A stretch of 64,000 bases of DNA from Adiantum capillus-veneris (lineage: Eukaryota; Streptophyta; Polypodiopsida; Polypodiales; Pteridaceae): NCBI GenBank assembly GCA_014529385.2, contig CM043971.1, forward strand, positions 24,716,769-24,780,768. The letters run 5' to 3'. Position 1 is the stretch's first letter; the number at the start of each line of letters is the position of its first letter. The notes below the pieces were generated by a model. The model had not been told where the DNA came from. It saw only the letters and a list, made by a program, of their open reading frames with translations, and did no database searches. This document shows, one piece after another, positions 34,947-43,964 of the stretch. A program made the position numbers and the translations under genes.

Positions 34947-35758
34947 GGCAAGAGAAACTGCAGTTAGTTGCCCTGCATGATTTTAATTATGCCATTGCAT
35001 GCAAAACCATACAAAAGTGGCATATTGCCAATGCTAGACAGCTAGGAAAATAAAAAGCCGAGATTGAGAAGCGCTTGACTAGATATCTTAAACGCTTAAC
35101 AAAAATTGTTGAGTACTTCAATTATGTTCATCCGTCGGGAGAAGTTATTTTTGTTGAGTGGTATGCACTGCCAAACCCAATATGTATGCCAAAGCCATTG
35201 CCAGACGACGGGCGCGCTTTGGTTCTTGATTTAAATGGCCTACTTGTTCTAGTTGTAGATCCAATGCATGGTGACATTCCCCCTAAACATGCAGGGGAAA
35301 TGATAAAGTACAATGTGCAAGATAGGAGGTATGTATTTTGTCGTAGAGACAACCACAAATTTGTGGATTGCTGCCTCCGATTTTTGGATTGGTGCCTCCG
35401 ATTTTTCCATGTGTATATTTGGAGCACCAACATGGCACCTAAAGTGAATGCAATATTAGAAATAATATTCAAAGAGCAGTGGGCTAAGCTGAGAGGTGTT
35501 TTTTTAAGAATCATTGTAGTGGTCAGCCTTGGCAGATATATAATAAGCTGTATTCTTGAAGGATTTGAGATTGTTTTGGAGGAATTGCAACTTTGGCCCC
35601 AAAACAGTTTAATTATTGATGATAGTATGTACAAAGTGTTCCAGAACCCTGAAGGAAGTTGGCTTGTTACTCCTAAGATAGAGGACCAGACCAAAGAACA
35701 ACGGAAAATTTCCTGATAGATACTTTGAGCACCTGGCTGTTCCTATGGCTACAATCAA
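34947..35758 (+). pseudogene. FCP1/NIF-type HAD phosphatase-like domain
   Basis: The exon follows a 156-base intron (34791-34946, GTATGT...TCACAG). One TAA lies at about 35051, then 213 open codons from 35075. The domain shows LVLDLNGLLVLVVDP (HAD motif 1, with Asn where active FCP1/SCP enzymes have the second Asp), a YVFCRRDNHKFVDCCL helix start, HVYIWSTNMAPKVNAIL (motif 2, WS) and NSLIIDDSMYKVFQNPEG (motif 4, DDS). A frameshift near 35712 is followed by a C-terminal helix (RYFEHLAVPMATIK). FCP1/SCP proteins dephosphorylate the RNA polymerase II tail or other nuclear proteins. The DLN form is found in some plant relatives and probably lacks or alters catalysis. Confidence 0.7.
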
Positions 35759-35829
35759 AGGATCGTGAAGCATATACAATTGAAAATGCATTTGATACTA
35801 CCCCACATTTTTTTTCACAACTTACAAGA

Positions 35830-36194
35830 AGTGATCAGGAAGCTGGAATTAGAAATACAAAAGTGCAATGAGGCCCAGCGTAAGGAAGCCTTGCGTAGGA
35901 GACAAAGGGAGGTTGATGAAGAAGCTGAAAGACATAAGAGAGAGAGGCTACAGAGGGAAAAATTATAGAATCAATAGCAAGAAGAAGAAGAAAGAGAGTT
36001 ACAAGAACCAAAAGCTCAGCAAACAAAGAAGCAAATGGACACTGGGCAAAAGCGAGTGTACAAGCGCTCTAAACCATGATCTTATCCAGAGTAGGAGGCT
36101 CTCTGCAGTAAAAAGGTCTGGCTCCCTTGAACTGCGAGGCTGCACCATCAGACCACACCCAATGTTGCTTAGGAGTGACACCCTCTTATTGTAA
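35830..36194 (+). pseudogene. Charged helical 3' part of the FCP1-like gene
   Basis: The frame reads VIRKLELEIQKCNEAQRKE then RRRQREVDEEAERHKRE, a strongly charged, probably helical stretch, with stops after REKL (35966) and later. Downstream phrases (EPKAQQTKKQMDTGQKR) keep the composition but are interrupted. It could be the C-terminus of the FCP1-like protein or 3' untranslated sequence. It ends facing the 3' end of the minus-strand gene at about 36195. Confidence 0.35.
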
Positions 36195-37054
36195 CTAGTC
36201 ACAATGTAGCATGAAGTAGTGTTGCACGAACAACGTGTCATGAACCTTGTCATCTGATATGAAGAAGTGGATGGTTTTGACTACCTCCCCTGCCTTGCGA
36301 CAGTATGTTATGTGTACAAAAATGGTTACTTGACTAGAGTGCCAATGCATTGGCTAAATCTCATTTTGTTCCTTGAAGGCATAATTCTTTGCAAAATCAA
36401 CAACTGACATGATGACATCGTCCGAAAATCGAAGAATATAATCCTTGAATTGTTGTCCTTGCCATCGAGCCACATAGTTATATGAGTGATAAAAATCTCC
36501 AACTTGGTCTTCAAGAGTTGAAGAAACTCCTAGCACTGCATTTCTTTGTGCAAAATATCTTTTCTTTTGTTACTATTTCCTTGCTTGTCTTGAGCTTGTA
36601 CATATGCAAATACTTTCACATTCATACTATTACCTAGCTTTGATGTCTCCAAGAAGCATAATTCCAACCTATTCACTCCACATGTCAAATATTCTCCCAT
36701 CAGGAATTCCCTTCTATGGAAAACTGCATCTGCGGGCTTTGGAAAGAGAACAGACTCCCACATATGTGTGACACCTTTGAACGTGTGATGTGAACCCAAG
36801 CAACCCTTGCTAATGTTCTCACCTGGGGCACAAATACTACATATACAATCACAACCTGCTCTATGCAGTCCAAAAGCACGAGACTGCATGTGGTTTAGTG
36901 TGTCCTTCAAAAAGGACATTTGCACATGGTATTCGCAACAGCATGTGTATCTATCCTTCAGCCGCGTACAAAAGAATGGCCTCAACATCTCAAACATTCT
37001 CATGCCAATCTTGCAATTTGGATGTTTTTCCTTGAATCTATGAAAGAACTCAAC
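36195..37054 (-). pseudogene. Transposase-like gene, 3' exon
   Basis: Begins after a splice acceptor (GTTTCAG, 37055) with VEFFHRFKEKHPNCKIGM. It continues with the Cys-rich LKDRYTCCCEYHVQM and GCDCICSICAPGE, then VVDFAKNYAF and NEI, a TAG, PMHWHSSQVTIFVHI, and HFFISDDKVHDTLFVQHYF. The order of a Cys-rich YH box, a D-FA-NY box, NEI(Q)--HW and an ISD--HDT box matches repeated uncharacterised proteins that I recall from mosses and lycophytes, with distant animal relatives. The D and E/N pattern suggests an RNase H-fold (DDE) transposase. The TAG (36354-36356) replaces an expected Gln codon and a frameshift lies near 36535. Function is inferred. Confidence 0.55.
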
Positions 37055-38597
37055 CTGAAACATCCAAATGATGATCAATATTCAGATTGCTAACTAGGAC
37101 ATCCAACATTTTCATGAAAACAAATCATAGTGTTAAATAGCACAATCAACATCCTAATGTGCATGCAATAGCGTATGTTAATTAGCATATATCTTGTGTT
37201 CACTAGGTAACTCTGTATGCTAGGTAGAGCACAAGGCATGCTACCTAGCTCAGACCCCTATGCATACTCATTAGGGCACCCATCATGATGTTGAGCATAC
37301 TAGGTGTTAACTAGTAGAAATTATGTTAATTAGCATACATCTTGTGCTGGCTAGCTAACTCTATATGCTAGGTAGAACACAAGGCATGCTAACTAGCATA
37401 TTCCATATGCTAACTAGCATACTCTATATGCTAACGAGCATACTCCATATGCTAACGAGCATAATCCATATGCTAACTAGCATACCCTGCCTAGCTGCTA
37501 GTTATAACTAGCATAACCCTTGTCTTAAATAGCATACCCATCATGCTAGTGAGCATACTAGGTGTTAACTAGCATAAGTGGTGCTAACTTTCATACTTTT
37601 TTTGTTGACCATCGAACTCTCTATGCTATTTAGAACTCAAGACCTGGTAACTAGCATAATCCATGCTACCTAGCAAACTCCATGTGCTAACTAGCATAAT
37701 CACTTTCTGTTAGACAGTGTACTTATCATGTAATTGAGCATACTAGGTATGTAACTAGCATACTAGGTATGTTAACTAGCATACCAAGTATGTTAATTAG
37801 CATACATATTGTGTTAACCAACTAGCTCTGTATGCTATTTAGAACCCAAGGCATGCTAACTAGAATACTCCATATGCTAACTAGTACAGTCCATATGCTA
37901 ACTAGCATAGTCCATATGCTAACTATCATACTCACTATGCTAACTAGTATACGCATTAGGACACCCATCATGATATGGAGCATACTAGGTGCTAACTAGC
38001 ATAAATGATGTTAATTAGCATACATCTTGTGTTGACTAGCTAACTTTGTATGCTAGGTAGAACACAAGGCATACTAACTAGCATACTCCATATGCTAGCT
38101 AGCATACCCAACCCAATTGCTAGTTCCAACTAGCATAACCCTTGTCTTAAATATCATACCCATCATGCTAGTGAGCATACCAGGTGTTGACTAGAATAAG
38201 TGGTGTTAACTTGCATACCTTTTGTGTTGACCAACTAACTTTGTATGCTATTTAGAACTCAACGCCTACTAACTAGCATACTCCATATGCTAACTAGCAT
38301 AATCACTTTTTGTTAGACAATGTACTTATCATGCAATTGAACATACTAGGTATGTTAACTAGCATACCATGTATGTTAATTAGCATACATATTGTTTTAA
38401 CCAACTAGATCTGTATTCTATTTAGAACCCAAGGCATGCTAACTAGCATACTCCATATGCTAACTAGCACAGTCCATATGGTAACTAGCAAAACTCTATA
38501 GATCTGTATGTTATTGATGAGCATATACAAGTTACTATGCACTAGAGATGAAATGCATAAAATGCATAGGTTATGGTACAAGTATTTGATTGATCAC
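37055..38597 (-). other. Intron filled by a palindromic repeat array (transposase-like gene)
   Basis: On the minus strand the donor is CAA then GTGATC (38597) and the acceptor ATGTTTCAG (37055). Joining gives an in-phase ...DKPQ-VEFFHRF..., the arrangement expected for this family (a helix before the F--F---P segment). It is 1,543 bases long and almost wholly repeat. Confidence 0.65.
37140..38500. repeat. Palindromic minisatellite array 2
   Basis: About 1.35 kb of the same unit family as array 1 (TATGCTAACTAGCATA, TTAATTAGCATACAT). Unlike array 1 it shows a direct higher-order repeat of roughly 0.6-0.68 kb: TTAATTAGCATACATCTTGTG at about 37325 and 38003, AAGTGGTGCTAACTTT at about 37576 and 38196, and GTGTACTTATCATG at about 37717 and 38320. 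Confidence 0.9.
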
Positions 38598-39322
38598 TTG
38601 AGGCTTGTCTAGGAGGTGTACAGGGTGTTCTATGTACCTTTTCCTCCCCATCCTCTTTCGATAAACATCCTTCTTGCTCAGTGAAACGTGAGTCTCCACT
38701 TTCCAAAATGTGTAGACCAATTCCTTAATTTCATTAGTGATAGGTCTATGATGGTGTTTCTTGTGACATGCAACCAATGAAAACAATCGACCATCAACAT
38801 CATGCTTTGCCTGTTGTGATCTCGCCTTGTGCAAGGTGCAACGATTGACATTTAGGACCCTAGAAATTTTTGCAATAGTCATGTTTTCCTTTGAATTCAA
38901 CATCATCTACAATGCTTCATTCTTCAAAAAACTCCTCATTGGAACCTGGCTGCTTGACGGTAGCCAGTGTGCTATAGACATTGGAGACAATTGCGGTCTG
39001 TATAGTAGCCTCCTCCTCAAAAGACTCATCATGCATCGCTTGAACATCCGGATGTCGAGCAACAAGATTCCAGATTTCCCACTTTGCTTCTATACTAAAA
39101 CCTTCATTCCTACTCTTGAAAGCTTTCACAATCTCGGATGAGATTTTCTTTTTCTCCTTATCATTAAGGACATGATGTTGTCACTCAGATTTCATTTGTT
39201 TCTGCTCCCATTGTTTCCTCTTTCTTACTCTCTCATATTCCCTAATTACAGAAAGAGGTGGATCTTGAGAGTTGTAATCCATTGCCTTGTAGTGGCTCTC
39301 TTGTGCTTTTTCTTGAGAACTG
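38598..39322 (-). pseudogene. Transposase-like gene, 5' exon with helix-turn-helix
   Basis: One frame carries a basic N-terminus (VIREYERVRKRKQWEQKQ), SSEIVKAFKSRNEGFSI and ARHPDVQAMHDESFEEE. The frame changes, and LKNEAL, a TAG at 38907-38909, then NMTIAKISRVLNVNRCTLH follow. The last looks like a helix-turn-helix with the helix pair TIAKISRVLNV and NRCTLHKAR. Next come ITNEIKELVYTFWKVETHVS and KKDVYRKRMG, a second box shared by this family. The exon begins after an acceptor near 39322 (GTCTACAG). DNA binding is inferred from the helix pattern. Two stops (TGA about 39180 and the TAG) and a frameshift mark it as inactive. Confidence 0.5.
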
Positions 39323-39422
39323 TAGACGTGCATAATATGTTACTTACTTAAAATCACTTAAATGTATAGTTGTCAATGCTTGATGTTGTAATACACACAT
39401 ACTATGAACAAATGCCCTACCT

Positions 39423-39640
39423 GATTCTCTAGCACTTCTCTATGCCATACCAACCAAAGAAGTAGAGTTACCTTGCTTCTTTCCAACGCTCTATCCACCT
39501 CACATTGAGCCAGTAAATCAGCAACATTATGTTCAGATAGCGAATGGGCTCAGGGTATGGTATGAGGAAGCTTCCATGGAGTGACTGGCATGGAATCAAG
39601 TGTTGTAGGAGGCGAAGAAGAAGACGGTGGTTAATGAGCT
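39423..39640 (-). pseudogene. Possible upstream exon of the transposase-like gene
   Basis: Minus-strand frame with PPSSSSPPTTLDSMPVTPWK and LSEHNVADLLAQCEVDRALE, one stop, ending at EVLENQ next to a donor GTAGGG (39422). No domain is recognised. The link to the next exon is by position and splice signals only; phase does not fit simply. Confidence 0.3.
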
Positions 39641-39929
39641 CATTGCCAACTTACAAAAGTTTCAACTCTTAATGGGGAACATGGAAAGTACAAATTAGAA
39701 GGCTCATCAATATTATGAACCAAATTCTCCAACAAACAATTGAAGCCTCCAACATACAAAAAAAATAATTAGCTAACAAGGCAAGCTTTGAACCCTAGTT
39801 CAGAGAAATGGCTGAGATTTTATTCAAAGCTCGCATCAAATGCAGCTAGCCCTTGCATTAGGGGTGGATACATACATCATCATATTTCCATAAGCTGGAA
39901 AGGACCAGGCTAACCAAAGGAAAATGCAC

Positions 39930-40120
39930 CATGTACAACCCCAACAACAAGACCTAGAACCCACTAACACCCTATCAAGTGAAGATGAAGACTTCCAAGA
40001 AGGACCATCTAGAGCAAGAAGCATTGTACATGTGGATTCAAAAAGAAGACTCTAGGTCCAGCACTGTAGAGGCTTCCAAGGAACCTCATAAAAAGAAGAA
40101 GGAACCAAACAAAAAGAAGG
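39930..40120 (+). other. Lys/Glu-rich exon-like fragment
   Basis: Forward frames read TNTLSSEDEDFQEGPSRARS and, one frame on, STVEASKEPHKKKKEPNKKK, stopping at a possible donor GTTTGT. The composition suggests a nuclear, disordered protein tail. It might be a 5' exon of an unknown gene or decay of a retroelement. Nothing more can be said. Confidence 0.25.
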
Positions 40121-40334
40121 TTTGTTGGATAATTGCTAATATGTTTTGAAATTGAGACTTTATAAAAAAATTAGTATATACCAAAATTCAAGAAAGAGGA
40201 GGAGGAATGTAAATTTGGGAATATCCCTTAGCAGGTGAGTGGATGATGACTATACTAGAGCCTTCTAGAAGTGGTAATTTAGAAACAGTTACTATGATAA
40301 CTGACACAATATACAGCTAGTCAAAGACCATTAT

Positions 40335-40916
40335 TGTTAACCCTCACGGCTCACAGACACCCTATCACCTACGATGAACGTTGTATTATTTACTTGGTAG
40401 AGTCAGGTATCGGGCTTGTCGGTCCAATAGGAAAAGGGTAGAGTGATCGACGATGAGAGGTGCACTCTAACTGGAACATTCAAGGGTTAGTTGGCTAAGC
40501 ATGGGCGCCCAAGTGTGAATGGGGCGAGCTCATATAAAAGTCAACTAAACCTAAAATTCATTCATTCTCTCAGTGTGCAATAGAAGAAGTGCTCTTGATC
40601 TATCTCCATCTCCATCTCCATTGTGTGCTCACAGGGGTGTGTGTGTGTGTGTGTGTGTGCTTGAGGGAGAGAGTGTGTGTGTGATCGAGCATTGCGGTAG
40701 CACCTGCAGCGGCGAGGTGGTTGAGCGTAGTACGGCAGCAGCTCCCTCTTTTTCGCGGCGAGGAATCCTTCACGACAGCAAGCGTAGAGAGGAGAGTGAA
40801 ACACCCCTACTCTCTGTGAGCTTGCTAGGCCTGCTAGTTGTGTGCTTATAGCCTTCATGGCTCGCACACAGTGCTTGGCAAGTCCCTAGCTCCGACACGT
40901 GCAACAGACGCGCACA
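40335..40916 (+). mobile_element. 5' LTR of the Athila-like element
   Basis: Runs from TGTTAACCCTC to CGCGCACA, four bases before the TGGCGCC primer site. A TATA box (TATAAAAG, 40533-40540) sits in the expected U3 part. A (GT)n run lies at about 40636-40660. No second copy is found in the window, so the 3' LTR is presumably beyond 64000 and the left end is provisional. Confidence 0.5.
40533..40540 (+). promoter_or_regulatory. TATA box of the Athila-like LTR
   Basis: TATAAAAG, about 390 bases upstream of the primer site. Confidence 0.5.
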
Positions 40917-40920
40917 TTTT

Positions 40921-40938
40921 TGGCGCCGCTGCTGGGGA
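40921..40938 (+). promoter_or_regulatory. Primer-binding site TGGCGCCGCTGCTGGGGA
   Basis: Nearly the same as the site at 24657-24674 and typical of plant Athila/Tat elements (tRNA-Asp type). Confidence 0.85.
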
Positions 40939-41946
40939 GTTGCCCCACACCAAGCTCCGTGAAGCACTCTGCGCTGCCCTATGGAGTCACTAAGCTTAAG
41001 TAGGAAGGAAGAAAGAGAAGCCTGGTGGCTGTGTGCACAGATCTGGTGCAGATTTGCAAGAGTTCTTTGTTGTGGGTTAGTGTACAAAAGATCTATTTAT
41101 TTGCACAGTATATTATAGTTCTGCTGCAGCTCACACAGTTCTGTTTCAGCTCACAGCAAGTTTTCACATTTTGATTTCTGCTTACAGTTCAGTTCAGCAC
41201 AGTCAATTCAGTTCATTTTCTGTACATCTAGTTTAGTTTGTGTTTTGCACAGTTGAAACAGCTCAGATCTAGTTTGCATGATCCTGTTATCCACACTTAG
41301 TTCAATTCTGTGTGCAGCAGTTTCACGGCCCATAGCTCAGCACGAAAAACACAAAATATAAAAAATGCAATTGCTGAAAAACCAAAAAAATAAATTTTGA
41401 TTTATTGGGGCGAGGTTTCATGCGCAAGGTTCTCTTGTGAGGGGAATATTTATTTCCACACAAAAATTAGTTGTAAGTTTGTCCAAAAAGATATATCGGG
41501 ATCATTCCTTGAGCTTGAGCTTGAGCTTGAGCTTGGGCTTGGGCTTGGTCTTGGTCTTATGATATAAGGTAAGTGTTATTCACTATATATAGGCTAGTGC
41601 TCAAGTGAAAGTAGGAGTCATGTGGGACAAAGCCTTCACCTTTCCCTCCACAAGTCACCCTTCAACTTTCTATTTTAAGCCATGTGCCCAAGTAGAAACT
41701 AGGATAAATTGATTGTTTTAGGGACTTCGGGAGCTTTCGATAGTCAAACGGTGTTCTGTAAAGTGCGCCTAGATCTCCTAAGCGATATGCTCGTTTTGAG
41801 CTATCACACGTCCCAATCCGTTTTTAACCTCCAAAAACATCAAAAACAAGAAAAAATCAAGTAAAAAATGGGGTGCAAAACACCCACAAAACAAAGTGCG
41901 TAAGCTTTGAGGGTGCTTGCCGACACTTGTAGGGCACCCAAAGCAC
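40939..41946 (+). other. Leader of the Athila-like element
   Basis: A kilobase without a coding frame before gag. It contains repeated CAGCTCA/CAGTTC phrases (41110-41340) and a hexamer array at 41509. A splice-like or packaging role cannot be judged. Confidence 0.5.
41509..41556. repeat. Hexamer tandem repeat TTGAGC/TTGGGC/TTGGTC
   Basis: Eight head-to-tail hexamers ordered as four TTGAGC, two TTGGGC and two TTGGTC, so change accumulates in one direction. Confidence 0.85.
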
Positions 41947-43964
41947 ATGTATCTACGCTCTGGTCATGTGATAGAGTCCGAACAACTAGCTAGTGATTCG
42001 ATTTACGGGGGTACTCACTATCCTTCCACGCTAGGGTCTAGGCCCTCGACGGGGACCCAAGGTAGTGCAACCCAAGACCCAAACATAGCGGCTAGCGACT
42101 CTTCCTCTAACTACGATATTATGGAAGATCATCCTACACAAAGCTTTGAGGGAAAAAATGAAACCGTACCTAGCTGGGTCCAACAACCTGGAAGTAGTGT
42201 TTTTAGCCGTTTGATGGAAACTTTTAGTAGAGCTACACGCTCTGAACCTGCGGGTAGTGAAGTGAATGAAGGTGGGGGGGAAGTAGAATCACCATTCACA
42301 TCTCCTGTAGACCCCACACTCCCTCAGAGTGTCCATGTGGACATTCTACCTACCTCATTTAATGAGGGACCTACCGAGCTACCACCTTCCAAAGTCGCCT
42401 CTAAGGTAGCGGTGACTAAAAGTCAAAACACGGGAAGCAACATTGCATCCACCTCACGGGAACTCTCTAGTACACCAAGTTTGGATGGGGTATTTCTCAA
42501 TGAAAATTGGGAATATGACCTACACACAAAGACTTTGACCGACCTGTACATGGGCTACACATACCATGTGGGTTGGTTAGAAGTTGTACGATCCACATCT
42601 AGTGTCACTAGTCTAGAGGAACAACAACACATGATCTGCAATGTCATCCATAGGATTATCCAGTCCGAGAGACAAAACCGAGAAATGAACATACCTTCGA
42701 CGGGTCCTATTCAATTTTTAGACACGGGCAAAGGAAAACAACCCACTCTATCACAAATGGAGACTCCCCCAATGAGTCCCATCGATCCCCCATATGTTGT
42801 TTCGCCAGCGGTCTCAGTGCAATCTGAGCTCACAAGTAATAGCTTTACTTTTCCAAGTCTAGCTCATCTTTCCCTTGATGACACCACGGATACCATGCCT
42901 ACCCCAATGATGGGCATGCCAAGAAACACGCCATGGACCTCATTTGTTAGTAAAGCACCGCTACATGGTAGCTCAATGCCTGCAATAGTACCTACAAGTG
43001 CGTACCAATCGTATGCACCTATGGGTCCATGTACTCATGTAGTCCCTACCCCTCCCATTGTTTCACCTACCTATGCTCCACAACCACAACACCCAAGCTC
43101 TTATTTCCATGGGACTATACCGGCTAGCATTAGCATGTCATATCCGACGTCTGCTATGCCTAGGGCCACACATACAAACTTTGGGCAACCACATGGCACA
43201 ACACCGTACCAACCGTGGAACCCAAAGGCTTCCTATACGCCAAGCCCATTGCCAATACCTACTCCACATGTAGTCTCTCGAGCACCTTCACCCACAGTGC
43301 CTGCTCACTTAGGTGACTTAGCAACATTTGCTCAAGCTATCGGTCGATCTATTGCTGAGAATATGCGTAACACGCCTCATAGAGATCCTAGAAGTAAGGC
43401 AGTACAAATAGCCAAGTTCACACAAAAATTTAGTGGATATGGGGATGTGCAAAATCATATCGAAGTGTTTGAATAAATATGTGATTCTCTAGGAGAACAC
43501 AATGACCTGCATAAGAGTAATGCTTTAAGCCTAACCTTAAGTGGGAAGGCAGGGGATTGGTATAGAACCCTAAGGATGGAAGAAAAAACGATTTACCCTA
43601 CTCTTAGGAGACTGTTTTTGAAATAATACACATGAGAGGGGGTGCTTTGGGGTGTAGCCTCTCAGCTCCAAAAATCCCAACGAGAGGAAGGAGAGTTGGT
43701 GAGAGACTTTATTAGTCGCGCTTAAAGCATTTGAATTCTTGTTGTAATCCAAATGAGCGCTTCAATAATAATCAATTTCTTGATAGATTCATTAGGGGAT
43801 TACGACATGAGGATCTCTACAATGGTCTAGTCATTAGAGGTATCACCACTTGGGAAGCAATCACCACCAATGCGATCCAATTGGAGGATAATTTAATGAT
43901 TCAAGGAGAAATAGTGTCTGTTGAGCCTAAATCTTTTAGCTCGTAAGCATCAGGGCATCAACCA
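41947..43964 (+). pseudogene. Gag of the Athila-like element, N-terminal and capsid part
   Basis: The first ATG (41947) begins MYLRSGHVIESEQ. About 440 residues of Ser/Pro/Thr-rich, low-complexity sequence follow, containing a NENWEYDLHTKTL box. The capsid domain starts at about 43400 (VQIAKFTQKFSGYGDVQNHI). A TAA at 43474-43476 interrupts it. Capsid motifs continue in other frames (LSLTLSGKAGDWYRTL near 43530, DNLMIQGEIVS near 43890). Gag packages element RNA. The long disordered N-terminus is unusual for a Ty3/gypsy Gag. The stop and frameshifts near 43620 and 43720 make it non-functional. Confidence 0.7.

Noticed and set aside
31300-40330. Terminal inverted repeats of the convergent gene unit
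   Set aside because: I compared the two flanks by eye and found only a short direct match at two splice-donor-like sites (CAGGTGAGTGG at 31491 and near 40227).
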